This document shows positions 1 to 7,787 of a stretch of DNA of 39,828 nucleotides, piece after piece (position 1 is the first letter of the stretch; each line of letters begins with the position of its first letter). Position numbers and translations under genes: made by a program. The DNA comes from Planctomycetota bacterium (lineage in GTDB: Bacteria > Planctomycetota > Phycisphaerae > FEN-1346 > JAACEH01): the NCBI GenBank assembly GCA_016935955.1, contig JAFGPY010000084.1, positions 1-39,828 on the forward strand. The letters run 5' to 3'. The notes below the pieces were generated by a model, which saw only the letters and a list, made by a program, of their open reading frames with translations, searched no databases and was not told where the DNA came from.

Positions 1-884
1 CCGGCCGCAGCGGCCAGGTTCGTGTTCATGGCCACGCGGGCCGCCAGGCTGCCGCCGTCGCTCGTGACGCCGAGGGTCGAGCCGGGGTTGAAGCCGAACC
101 AGCCGAACCACAGGATGAAGACGCCCAGGGAGGCCATCGGGATGTTGTGCCCGGCGATGGCTTTGGCCTTGCCGAGCGGACCGAACTTGCCGATGCGCGG
201 ACCGAGCAGCGAGGCGCCGATCAGGGCCGCCCAACCGCCCGTGGAGTGCACGACCGTCGAGCCGGCGAAGTCCGCGAAGCCCATCTTGGCCAGCCAGCCG
301 CCGCCCCAGACCCAATGGCCGATGATCGGGTAGACGATGGCGCTGATGATGACCGTGTAGATCAGGTAGGCGTGGAACTTCATGCGTTCGGCCATGGCCC
401 CGGCGACGATCGTGGCGGCGGCGCCGCAGAAGGCCGCTTGGAACAGCCAGAACGCCCACAGCGGCACGTTCACGCCATCAGGCACCGTGGCCCCCGACAG
501 CCCGAAGCCGCTGAAACCGATCAGCCCGTTGCCGCCGCCGAACATGAAGGCATAGCCGACCAGGAAGAACATGATGCTGGCGGCGCAGTAGTCCATGAAG
601 TTTTTGGTCAGGATATTGCAGGAGTTTTTGGCCCGAATGAAGCCGGCCTCGACCATGCCGAAACCGGCCTGCATGAAGAAGACCAGGAACGCCCCCAGGA
701 GAACCCAGATGGTGTCCACGCCGCCCAGCAGCGTGGTCATGACGTTGCCCGCGTCTCCGCCGCCCGCGGCCGCAGTGTCCTGGCCCCAGGCCACGCCGGT
801 CGCCAAGACCGGCAGCATCGCAGCCGCCCCGAGGATCGGCCGCAGCGCGCCTCGCCCGGCGCGCTTCAGTCCCACATTCCGCAT
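1..884 (-). CDS. amt: Ammonium transporter (Amt), C-terminus cut by the window edge
   Basis: This encodes an Amt/Rh-family inner-membrane channel for ammonium uptake; about 294 residues are visible and the rest lies outside the window. A basic start and a hydrophobic leader ending near VAWGQD (about residue 35) look like a cleavable signal peptide. The family core follows: a first membrane helix with FFMQAGFGMVEAGF, then ATIVAGAMAER, then [15 protein letters not shown] with the first pore histidine, then [14 protein letters not shown]. The second pore histidine falls in the missing part. I chose ATG 884, with AGGAGG about 9 nt upstream; an in-frame ATG at 893 is also possible. It is the last visible gene of an operon with a second Amt and a P-II gene, 190 nt after the P-II stop. 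The family assignment is very secure; the exact start is moderately sure. Confidence 0.95.
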   Translation of the reverse strand, partial: MRNVGLKRAGRGALRPILGAAAMLPVLATGVAWGQDTAAAGGGDAGNVMTTLLGGVDTIWVLLGAFLVFFMQAGFGMVEAGFIRAKNSCNILTKNFMDYCAASIMFFLVGYAFMFGGGNGLIGFSGFGLSGATVPDGVNVPLWAFWLFQAAFCGAAATIVAGAMAERMKFHAYLIYTVIISAIVYPIIGHWVWGGGWLAKMGFADFAGSTVVHSTGGWAALIGASLLGPRIGKFGPLGKAKAIAGHNIPMASLGVFILWFGWFGFNPGSTLGVTSDGGSLAARVAMNTNLAAAA

Positions 885-943
885 CGCAAACATCCTCCTT
901 CCTCCAATAAGGTAAGCCCTAGGGCCGCCCGGTACGACAGCTA

Positions 944-990
944 TGTGCAGAGAGACCGGCCGACGTTCTTGCCGGCTGGCTCTCCGCACA
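944..990 (-). other. Imperfect inverted repeat between P-II and amt
   Basis: Arms TGTGC, GAGAG and CCGGC pair with GCCGG, CTCTC and GCACA, with small bulges and a 10-nt loop. The repeat lies in the 190-nt gap between the P-II stop and the distal amt start. It could stabilise mRNA ends or tune expression of the distal transporter. It has no T-tract, so an intrinsic terminator is unlikely. Function is inferred only. Confidence 0.4.
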
Positions 991-1025
991 CAGGACCTGC
1001 TCGCTTGCAGGCGGCTCGGTTCAAT

Positions 1026-1063
1026 CAGGAGCGGCGAGAGCCCCGGGCAGCGGCCCGCTCCTG
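1026..1063 (-). other. Perfect 9-bp stem just downstream of the P-II gene
   Basis: CAGGAGCGG (1026-1034) is the exact reverse complement of CCGCTCCTG (1055-1063), separated by a 20-nt GC-rich loop. On the minus strand it starts 12 nt after the P-II stop codon. No run of T follows it, so it is more likely a processing or stability stem, or a weak or factor-dependent stop, than a full intrinsic terminator. It could lower expression of the distal amt relative to the P-II gene. Confidence 0.45.
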
Positions 1064-1074
1064 CGCCAGACTCG

Positions 1075-1419
1075 CTATCCTCCAATGGCCTTGCTGCCCC
1101 GTTCGCCGGTGCGAATGCGGATGCACTCGGGAAGGTCCAGCACGAAGATCTTGCCGTCGCCGATGTTGCCCGTGCGGGCGCCCTTGATGACGGCTTCGAT
1201 GGTCCGCTCGACGAAGTCTTCGTTGACGGCGATCTCCAGGCGGACCTTCTTCAGCAGGTTCACCTCGAACTCGACGCCGCGATAGGCCTCGTGGTACCCC
1301 TTCTGCTGACCGCAACCCAGGCTGTTGGTGATCGACATGCGGAACACCTCGGCCTCGTACAGGGCCTTCTTGACCTCATCCAGCCGGTGCGGTTGAACGT
1401 ATGCAATGATCAGTTTCAT
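1075..1419 (-). CDS. glnK: P-II nitrogen regulatory protein (GlnK/GlnB type)
   Basis: This encodes a P-II signal protein of 114 residues, the normal family length. Trimers of such proteins sense ATP/ADP and 2-oxoglutarate and plug Amt channels. The N-terminal strand [10 protein letters not shown], the T-loop region (about 37-55), the B-loop [11 protein letters not shown] (83-93) and the C-loop RIRTGERG (101-108) are all present. The T-loop reads YRGVEF, so position 51, the tyrosine uridylylated by GlnD in enteric bacteria, is phenylalanine. Position 49, the cyanobacterial phosphoserine, is valine. Control is therefore probably by effector binding alone. The gene sits between two amt genes, which supports a GlnK-like role. 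The start ATG 1419 has a weak GGGGAG upstream; the length match settles it. Confidence 0.95.
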   Translation of the reverse strand: MKLIIAYVQPHRLDEVKKALYEAEVFRMSITNSLGCGQQKGYHEAYRGVEFEVNLLKKVRLEIAVNEDFVERTIEAVIKGARTGNIGDGKIFVLDLPECIRIRTGERGSKAIGG

Positions 1420-1499
1420 CTCAGTGACTCCCCTGATAGATTCCTGGTCGCGGGCCGACGGGCCCGAAGGCGCCGCCGACCCGCGATGCGGTTTGCCGA

Positions 1500-2942
1500 T
1501 CACTCCGTCGTGAAGATCTGGAACCCGCTGTAGGCCTCCAGGCCGTGCTCGCCGAGGTCCAGACCCTTGATTTCCTCTTCGCGGGTGACACGCAGGCCCA
1601 CGGTCTTGGAGACCACCTTGAAGATGATCAGGCCCAGCACCATGCACCACACGAAGACCGTCGCCACAGCCGTCGCCTGGGCGCCCAGCATCGCCAGGCC
1701 GCCGCCGTAGAACAGCCCGCCGTCGGTCGCGAACAGCCCGACGCACAGCGTGCCGAACGCGCCGCAGACACCGTGCACGCTGACAGCACCCACCGGGTCG
1801 TCGATCTTCAGTTTCTGGTCGATGAACTCCACGGCCAGCACCACCAGCACGCCGGCAGCCAGACCGATGATCACAGCACCGACCGGACTCACGGCGGCGC
1901 ACCCGGCAGTGATGGCCACCAGGCCGGCCAGGGCACCGTTCAGGGTCATACTGGTGTCGGGCTTGCCGCTGCGAATCCAGATCGTGAACATGGCGGCCAC
2001 GGCGCCCGCGGCGGCAGCAAGGTTCGTCGTCACGGCGATGTTGGCGATGTTGATCGCGCTGCCGCCGGAAGCCGCAACCTCGCTGCCCGGATTGAAGCCG
2101 AACCATCCAAACCACAGGATGAAGACGCCCAGGGCGGCCAGCGGGATGTTATGGCCCGTGATGGCCTTGACCGTCCCATTGGGACCGTACTTGCCGACAC
2201 GCGGCCCGAGGACGATCGCTCCGGCCAGGGCCATCCAGCCGCCGACCGAGTGTACGACCGTGGAGCCGGCGAAGTCCGTCACGCCGGTGCCCAGCACCGA
2301 GGCCAGCCAGCCGTCGCCGCTCAGCCAGCCGCCGCCCCAGATCCAGTGGCCCACGAACGGGTAGACGAAGGCCGTGATCAGCGCACTGTAGATCAGGTAG
2401 CCGACGAACTTGGTCCGTTCGGCCATGGCTCCGGAGACGATCGTTGCCGCCGTGGCCGCGAAGACCGCCTGGAAGATCCAGAAGGCCATCGTCGGCAGGT
2501 TCTCCAGCGGCGACGGGTCGTCGGGACTGGTGAAGAACAGTCCCTTGCCGAACAGCCCCATCGTGCTGGCGCCGAACATCAGGCCGAAGCCGATGACCCA
2601 GTAGGCCAACGATCCGACTGAGAAGTCCATCAGGTTCTTCATCATGATGTTGCAGGCGTTCTTGGCACGGGTGAACCCGGTTTCGACCATGGCGAATCCG
2701 GCTTGCATGAAGAAGACCAGGAACGCCGCCACAAGTACCCATACCGTGTCCAGGGCATTGATCGTCGAGGCTTCCTCGGCGGCCGGTTCAGCAGGAGCCG
2801 CAGCCTGAACGTCGGCGGCCGCCGACTCGGCCGGTTCCTGGCCCTGGACCGGAGCCGCCAGGGCCAACAAGACAAACATCACCCCACATACCAGCAGCCA
2901 GGCCAAGGCCCCGCTGCCCATCAGTTTCAAGGACCGCTTCAC
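1500..2942 (-). CDS. amt: Ammonium transporter (Amt), complete
   Basis: This is a 480-residue Amt channel for ammonium. A lysine/arginine start and a hydrophobic stretch to about residue 34 form a signal peptide, followed by an Ala/Glu-rich linker to about residue 60. The transporter domain then begins with [14 protein letters not shown]. The twin pore histidines are visible as H231 ([10 protein letters not shown]) and H390 ([12 protein letters not shown]), and the motif [15 protein letters not shown] is intact, so it should be functional. I chose GTG 2942 because AAGGAG lies 7 nt upstream; a GTG six codons earlier has no comparable site. It lies 52 nt after the outer-membrane protein gene and 80 nt before the P-II gene, all on one strand, so one operon is likely. 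Confidence 0.96.
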   Translation of the reverse strand: MKRSLKLMGSGALAWLLVCGVMFVLLALAAPVQGQEPAESAAADVQAAAPAEPAAEEASTINALDTVWVLVAAFLVFFMQAGFAMVETGFTRAKNACNIMMKNLMDFSVGSLAYWVIGFGLMFGASTMGLFGKGLFFTSPDDPSPLENLPTMAFWIFQAVFAATAATIVSGAMAERTKFVGYLIYSALITAFVYPFVGHWIWGGGWLSGDGWLASVLGTGVTDFAGSTVVHSVGGWMALAGAIVLGPRVGKYGPNGTVKAITGHNIPLAALGVFILWFGWFGFNPGSEVAASGGSAINIANIAVTTNLAAAAGAVAAMFTIWIRSGKPDTSMTLNGALAGLVAITAGCAAVSPVGAVIIGLAAGVLVVLAVEFIDQKLKIDDPVGAVSVHGVCGAFGTLCVGLFATDGGLFYGGGLAMLGAQATAVATVFVWCMVLGLIIFKVVSKTVGLRVTREEEIKGLDLGEHGLEAYSGFQIFTTE

Positions 2943-2994
2943 GAGTATTCTCCTTCTCACTGACTCTTGCTCCGAGGCCGCACGCGGCGGACCG

Positions 2995-4044
2995 TCAGAA
3001 ACTGAACGTTACACTGAGCCCGTAGACCACGTTGTCGTCGTCGGCCACGACGGCCCGCAGGGCGTCATCCAGCACGGCGTAGTAGCTGATGGCCGGCGTG
3101 ATCGTCACGTGCTCACCGATGCCGATCGGCAGGCCGACCGAGGTGTGGAAATCGGTCCAGCCGGAGCCGTCGACGCCGAAGTAGAAGTTGTTGTAGTCAC
3201 CCGATCCCCAGCCGAACCCCAGACTCAGATCGATGCTCCAGGTCATGTACTCGGCCAGTTGCGGCAACTCGAAGCTGTGGCCGATGTCGGTCGTCAGGTA
3301 GACGCCCTCGGCCTCGTCGACATCGAAATAGGCCGTGACCGACGGCGACAGCGGAACGTCGAGGTTCAGCCCGGCGTAGAACTCGGTGGTCGAGGCAAAA
3401 CGGGTGTTCGGAAACGTGTAGAACACCATGCCGACCGAACCGCCGAGCGGACCGACGAGGCTCATGCTGTAGTCGACCGAGACGTCGACCTCGTTGAAGT
3501 CGCCCTCGTTGCGATTGACGCTGGTCAGGTCCATGTTGCCCCAGACGTTCACCGTGAAACCTTTCCACTCGACGTTAACCGACGGCTGGAAGACCGGATC
3601 GTCGGTGAGCAGCATGCCTCGCCAGACGTACTTGCTGTTGAAGGTCAGGTCGAAGGAAACCGACGGCCAGTCGCCCGTGGCCTCTTCGGCCGGCGCTTCG
3701 GCGGCTGTCGCGGCATCGGCCGATTCCTCGGCCGGAGCGCTGAGGGTCACGGCCGACTGGTGGCTGCCGCGCGAGACCGACGTCCCATGCAGCGCCGCCA
3801 TCAACCCGCGAACGTCCGCGCCCTGCGACGACCTGTCCGATGCGAACGCCTCGCTGCCGGGCGCCAGGACGGAGACGGACGAGGCCTGAGCCGCATGGCT
3901 GCCCTGCGGCTGCGCGCCCGAAGCCACCGAGGCCACCGCCGCGGTCACCGTCAGGGCCAGGATGGCGCCCAGGACCAGGCTGATCCGACCGGTCCGCTCA
4001 CACAACACGTCATCCACCGTCACGCTCGTCACTCTGCTACCCAC
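2995..4044 (-). CDS. Outer-membrane beta-barrel protein (TorF-like putative porin)
   Basis: This 349-residue protein has a hydrophobic segment at about 22-43, then a long low-complexity Ala/Ser/Glu linker to about residue 125. The rest is alternating aromatic and polar residues typical of a membrane beta-barrel, e.g. FNSKYVWRGMLL, NVWGNMDL, VGMVFYTFPNT and SVGLPIGIGEHV. It ends in SVTFSF, a terminal aromatic residue as in many BAM substrates. The SKYVWRG start of the barrel resembles the TorF/gcw_chp family of putative porins. It is the first gene behind the sigma54 element and is followed by amt, P-II and amt, so I infer a role in passage of ammonium or a related nitrogen compound across the outer membrane. 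The start GTG 4044 has AAAGGA about 10 nt upstream. The barrel call is fairly sure; the substrate is unknown. Confidence 0.7.
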   Translation of the reverse strand: MGSRVTSVTVDDVLCERTGRISLVLGAILALTVTAAVASVASGAQPQGSHAAQASSVSVLAPGSEAFASDRSSQGADVRGLMAALHGTSVSRGSHQSAVTLSAPAEESADAATAAEAPAEEATGDWPSVSFDLTFNSKYVWRGMLLTDDPVFQPSVNVEWKGFTVNVWGNMDLTSVNRNEGDFNEVDVSVDYSMSLVGPLGGSVGMVFYTFPNTRFASTTEFYAGLNLDVPLSPSVTAYFDVDEAEGVYLTTDIGHSFELPQLAEYMTWSIDLSLGFGWGSGDYNNFYFGVDGSGWTDFHTSVGLPIGIGEHVTITPAISYYAVLDDALRAVVADDDNVVYGLSVTFSF

Positions 4045-4099
4045 GACAACACCGTCCTTTCAAAAATGAAACAGGTTACTCCCGGACGGCCTATGCAAT

Positions 4100-4116
4100 G
4101 GCAAGGGGCGTACCAC
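4100..4116 (-). promoter_or_regulatory. Sigma54 (-24/-12) promoter of the Amt operon
   Basis: Read on the minus strand, the sequence is GTGGTACGCCCCTTGCC. It matches the sigma54 consensus TGGCACG-N4-TTGC at all but one position, with the obligatory 10 nt between GG and GC. The start of transcription would be near 4089, giving a leader of about 45 nt before GTG 4044. Sigma54 control by an enhancer-binding protein is the classic mode for amt and P-II genes. No regulator of that class is visible in the window. Confidence 0.75.
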
Positions 4117-4218
4117 TTGCGGCGGAGGCTCGCCCGGGTCAAATGAAAGTCATTGACTAGAAATCGGTTACGTCTTTCGGATTTGCTTTTGGGGCCATGG
4201 ACACGGCCCGACCAATAT

Positions 4219-4262
4219 TACATTTATGTAGCATTAGTTCAGGCGTGCTACATTTCTGTAGC
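4219..4262. promoter_or_regulatory. Pair of 14-bp direct repeats with dyad symmetry (candidate enhancer sites)
   Basis: TACATTTATGTAGC (4219-4232) and TACATTTCTGTAGC (4249-4262) differ at one base and start 30 bp apart, close to three helical turns. Each unit is itself a dyad (TACA...TGTA). They lie about 130-175 bp upstream of the predicted sigma54 start, the usual distance for an activator site. They do not match the NtrC consensus (GCACC-N5-GGTGC), so the activator is unknown. Confidence 0.6.
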
Positions 4263-4390
4263 CACAATGGGCGGTCGCGGTACCATCGGGGGCCCCTGCG
4301 GAGTTCCACCCCACGCCGTGTGCGACGTAGCGGACTGCACCAACGTCCGGATGTGCCGACACGGCGCGGATGGTTGCGAGCGGGGCGGCG

Positions 4391-5263
4391 CTACGAGTTC
4401 TTCTGCCGGCGAGGAACGTCGGACTCGGCCGCAAGACGGTACTGGGTGGGAGACATGCCACGGTGCTTGCGAAAGAGCCGCGAGAAGTAGTGAGTGTTGG
4501 AGTAGCCGACCATCGCGGCGACGGCGGCCACCTGCATCTCGGGATTGCGACGCAGGTACTGCTCGGCCTTTCTCAGGCGGAGTTCGATCTGCGTCCGCTT
4601 GAAGCTCTGGCCGAACGTCCGATGGAACTGGTGCGAGACTGTCGAGGGGCTGCGATGCACCAGGGCCGCCGCCTCGTCGAGCGACAGGGATTGCTCCGGG
4701 CGTTCGGTCATGTGCAGCAGCAGGGAATTGACGATGCCGCGGCCTTGGATTCCCACGAGATGCTGGCGGACGATGAACTGGACCAGCAGATCGAAGATGC
4801 GGATGACGTGGTTCATCCGCTCGACCTCCAGCAGCGGCACAGCGGAAAAGACGCGAAGCAATTGCCGCTCAGGACGGCCGGCTTTACGCCAACTGCGGAG
4901 GACGGACTGGGGAGGCCTGGCTGCCAGCCGAAACTGACCGATCATCACGAATCCCACCAGCAGATCGTCGACGGTAATCGGGGCCACGGCCTCATTCAGA
5001 CCGGCGTGGCACCGGTAAGAGACAACCTGCCGCCGTCGAGCGGACTGCTCGCAGTGCGCCCGGTCGCCGGCCACACAAGCCGCCAACTGACCGAGGTCTT
5101 GCTGGATCTTCCGACAGTAGGGACAGATAGCCCGCTGTTGGCCGACGCGGAGTTCTTCCATCGCCGGCGACAGGAAGGTGGCTCGCACACCGAACAGAGC
5201 GCCCAGGTCGTCGAGGATGTTCTGGACCTGGGGCTGGAAGATGTACTCCATCAGGAGGGCCAT
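4391..5263 (-). CDS. AraC-family regulator with PocR sensory domain
   Basis: This is a 290-residue transcription factor. Residues about 5-170 resemble the PocR ligand-binding domain, with the typical cysteine set C47-P-Y-C50, C63, C71 and C85 in YRCHAGL. Residues about 190-285 are an AraC/XylS double helix-turn-helix, ending in the family signature around VGYSNTHYFSRLFRKHRGMSPTQYR. It is divergent from the DUF4838 gene, which suggests that it controls that gene. I chose ATG 5263; no Shine-Dalgarno lies upstream, but a TACAAT hexamer sits 6 nt before it, so the mRNA may be leaderless. ATG 5251 is an alternative. The ligand is unknown; family knowledge suggests a small hydrocarbon or sugar derivative. 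Confidence 0.88.
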   Translation of the reverse strand: MALLMEYIFQPQVQNILDDLGALFGVRATFLSPAMEELRVGQQRAICPYCRKIQQDLGQLAACVAGDRAHCEQSARRRQVVSYRCHAGLNEAVAPITVDDLLVGFVMIGQFRLAARPPQSVLRSWRKAGRPERQLLRVFSAVPLLEVERMNHVIRIFDLLVQFIVRQHLVGIQGRGIVNSLLLHMTERPEQSLSLDEAAALVHRSPSTVSHQFHRTFGQSFKRTQIELRLRKAEQYLRRNPEMQVAAVAAMVGYSNTHYFSRLFRKHRGMSPTQYRLAAESDVPRRQKNS

Positions 5264-5269
5264 GTGACT

Positions 5270-5275
5270 ATTGTA
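5270..5275 (-). promoter_or_regulatory. Possible -10 element for the PocR/AraC gene (leaderless transcript)
   Basis: The minus strand reads TACAAT, one base from the sigma70 -10 consensus, followed after 6 nt by ATG 5263. Transcription would begin at or next to the start codon. No good -35 lies 16-18 bp upstream. An A/T-run with TTGCAA lies about 8 bp upstream. This is a suggestion only. Confidence 0.3.
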
Positions 5276-5440
5276 GCATGTTATTGCAAAAAAGTGCACC
5301 ACAACGACCGCTCTGTGCATTCCCCTGCAGGCACGTCGCTGGTAGGGTACGCGAACGGGCAGTCCCGTTGACACGACCCGGCAGGAATGCGGACCGGCAC
5401 GCGTAGCAGGCTATCACCGTGCCGCCCCGGAGGAACTCAC

Positions 5441-7753
5441 ATGGAACGTTGGACGAGTTGGGCGAGCATGGTTGTGATCTTGGCCCTGGCCGGCTCGGGC
5501 GCTGCGGCGGCCGACGACTTGACGCTGGTTGCCGATGGCAAGGCGGCCTGCGTGGTGGTGATCTCTCCTGAGGCGAGCCCATCGGAGCGGTGGGCGGCCG
5601 AGGAGATGGTCTCGTACCTGAAACAGATGAGCGGCGCCACTGTCGAGATGTTGCCGCACGATCCGCCGCAAGACAAGGCGGTCATTCTGATCGGGGGCAC
5701 GTCGCTCCCCAAGGGCGACCCGATTCGCAAGGATCTCGTCGCGCTCGGGACCGACGGCTATGTCATCAAAACAGGCAGGAACCGCCTGGTGATCGCCGGC
5801 GGCGAGAAGCGAGGAACGATGTACGGCGTGTTCACGCTCCTGGAGAGGCTCGGCGTCCGCTGGTGGACTCCGGCCGAGACGTTCGTCCCGCAGGCGAAGA
5901 CAATCACGGTCCTGGCAACGGACCTCCGCGAGGTGCCCCGGCTGGAGTACCGCGACGTCATGTTCCGCGAGAGTTGGGACGGCGATGCGGCCCGCGCCTG
6001 GTACGCTCACAACAAGGTCAACGGTTTTTCGTGGGAAGACGTGCCCGAGAAATTCGGCGGTCGGTACGCCTTCTGGGGCAACCTGGTGCACTCGTACAAC
6101 CGGCTGCTGGAGCTCAGCGGCATGGAGATCAAGCCGGAGATGCGAGCGCTTCGCAACGGCAAGCGGACCGACAGCCAGCCGTGTCTGACGAACCCGGACA
6201 CGGTCAAGGCGATGACGGCCGGGGTGCTGAAGGCGTTCGAGCAGTCGCCGGAATCGCAGTTCGTCGTCGTGGGGCAGGAGGACAACGCCGGCTACTGCCA
6301 GTGCGACGCGTGCAAGGCGTTGGCCGAGAAGGAGGGGCCATCGGGCATGGTGATCCAGTTCGCCAACCAGGTGGCCAAGGCGGCGGAGAAAGTGCGGCCG
6401 GGATCGTGCATCGCGACGCCGGCCTATGAGTGGTCTCGTCAGCCGCCCAAGACGCTGAAGCCACGTGACAACGTGTACATCACGCTGTGCTCGATCGAAT
6501 GCGATTTCGCTCACCCGCTGGCCACGTCGGCGACCGAGCACAACGTCAAGTTCCGGGACGATATCGTGGCCTGGGGCAAGATCGCGCCGAAGCTCATCAT
6601 CTGGGACTACGTGGTCAACTTCCACCACTACCTGATGCCGCACCCGAACCTGGACGTGTTGGCGCCGAACATCAAGTTCTTCGCGGACAACCGAGCGGCA
6701 GGGTACTTCGCCGAGTGTGGCCAGACCGGCCGCGCGACTGAGAACGAGTGGATGCGACTCTGGGTGCTGGCCAAGGCCCTGTGGAACCCGGAGGCCGACA
6801 ACCAGGAACTGGTGGCTGAGTTCGTCCGCGGCTACTTCGGTTCTGCAAGCGAGCCGATGCGGAAGTACTTCGATATCATGCAGCGGTTCGTTCGGCGGAA
6901 CCCGGACGTGCCGGCAGGCACCTATATGGAGTTCAACGCCCCGTTCCTTGTGCCGTCGGACCTCGCCGAGGCCGAGCAGGCGCTGCGCGAGGCGGAGGCG
7001 GCGGCGCAGGGACATCCCGACATCGAGCGGCGAGTACGTCACGCCCACATGCCAATCTGGTACGTGCTGACCATTCGCGGTCCGGGCAGCGCAACATGGA
7101 GAGCCGTGGAAGCGAAGGTCGGCAAGATGGACTACGCCCAGGTCGCCGAGCGTCTGCTCGCCGTCGTGAAGGAGTGGCGAGTCAGCCACACCAGCGAACA
7201 CGACGCCGGAGCTCCGTGGTTCGCATGGCTCGCCGACCATGCCAAGGCCGTGGCTTCCGGCACGCCCCCCCTGCCGCCGGAGCTGGAAGGCCGCGACCTG
7301 AGCAAGGTCCGCCTGATCTACCCCGGCATGATGGACGGGAAGGTCGGATGGCTGGCGAAAGCCGAGGGCACGACCGATGGCTGGACCATGGTCTGCAAGT
7401 CCACGGGCTGGTACTCCGCTCACCACCTGAGCAGCTACGACGACTTCGCGCCCGGCAAGAAGTATCGCGTGTTTGTCCGCACGCGCGGCGAGGTGGCCGC
7501 GGACGCCAAGGCCCCCGCCTGGTACGCCGGCGTTTATGGCACCCGCCAGGGAGCCCGCAAGGAGGTGGCATCGCTGAGACGGACCGCCGAGGAAGTCCGC
7601 GAGGAGAAAGGCCAGTGGCGCGTCCATCAGCTCGGCCCGTTCGAGCCCAGCCACGGCGACTACTTCTACGTGGCCCTGCGTGACCCGTCGGTGATGAAGG
7701 AAGTGCTTATAGACTGCTATTGGCTCGAAGAGGTGGACAGCAAGACGCCCTAG
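5441..7753 (+). CDS. Secreted DUF4838 protein (alpha-glucuronidase-like glycan enzyme)
   Basis: The 770-residue product starts with a clear signal peptide ending near AAAADD (about residue 23), so it is exported. Residues about 28-150 resemble the N-terminal domain found before GH67 and related catalytic domains (ERWAAEEMVSYLKQMSG, then GTMYGVFTLLERLGVRWWTPAE). The DUF4838 core follows at about 190-480, with a Cys cluster C286-Q-C288-D-A-C291 and LCSIECDFAHPL. The tail (about 600-770) looks like a beta-sandwich, perhaps carbohydrate-binding. ATG 5441 is chosen because GGAGG lies 7 nt upstream. The family is linked to polysaccharide loci; the reaction is not established. It is divergent from the PocR/AraC gene and convergent with cysK. 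Confidence 0.82.
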   Translation: MERWTSWASMVVILALAGSGAAAADDLTLVADGKAACVVVISPEASPSERWAAEEMVSYLKQMSGATVEMLPHDPPQDKAVILIGGTSLPKGDPIRKDLVALGTDGYVIKTGRNRLVIAGGEKRGTMYGVFTLLERLGVRWWTPAETFVPQAKTITVLATDLREVPRLEYRDVMFRESWDGDAARAWYAHNKVNGFSWEDVPEKFGGRYAFWGNLVHSYNRLLELSGMEIKPEMRALRNGKRTDSQPCLTNPDTVKAMTAGVLKAFEQSPESQFVVVGQEDNAGYCQCDACKALAEKEGPSGMVIQFANQVAKAAEKVRPGSCIATPAYEWSRQPPKTLKPRDNVYITLCSIECDFAHPLATSATEHNVKFRDDIVAWGKIAPKLIIWDYVVNFHHYLMPHPNLDVLAPNIKFFADNRAAGYFAECGQTGRATENEWMRLWVLAKALWNPEADNQELVAEFVRGYFGSASEPMRKYFDIMQRFVRRNPDVPAGTYMEFNAPFLVPSDLAEAEQALREAEAAAQGHPDIERRVRHAHMPIWYVLTIRGPGSATWRAVEAKVGKMDYAQVAERLLAVVKEWRVSHTSEHDAGAPWFAWLADHAKAVASGTPPLPPELEGRDLSKVRLIYPGMMDGKVGWLAKAEGTTDGWTMVCKSTGWYSAHHLSSYDDFAPGKKYRVFVRTRGEVAADAKAPAWYAGVYGTRQGARKEVASLRRTAEEVREEKGQWRVHQLGPFEPSHGDYFYVALRDPSVMKEVLIDCYWLEEVDSKTP

Positions 7754-7787
7754 TTCCCGACCGAGTGACGCCGCGGCCGTCGACCGA

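Noticed and set aside
5286..5300. Sigma54-like TGGTGCAC with TTGCA before the PocR/AraC gene
   Set aside because: The gap between GG and GC is 11 nt, not the required 10.
5414..7654. A 746-codon minus-strand frame opposite the DUF4838 gene
   Set aside because: It is an antisense shadow: Arg/His-rich composition with no motifs, whereas the plus strand encodes a signal peptide and a known family.
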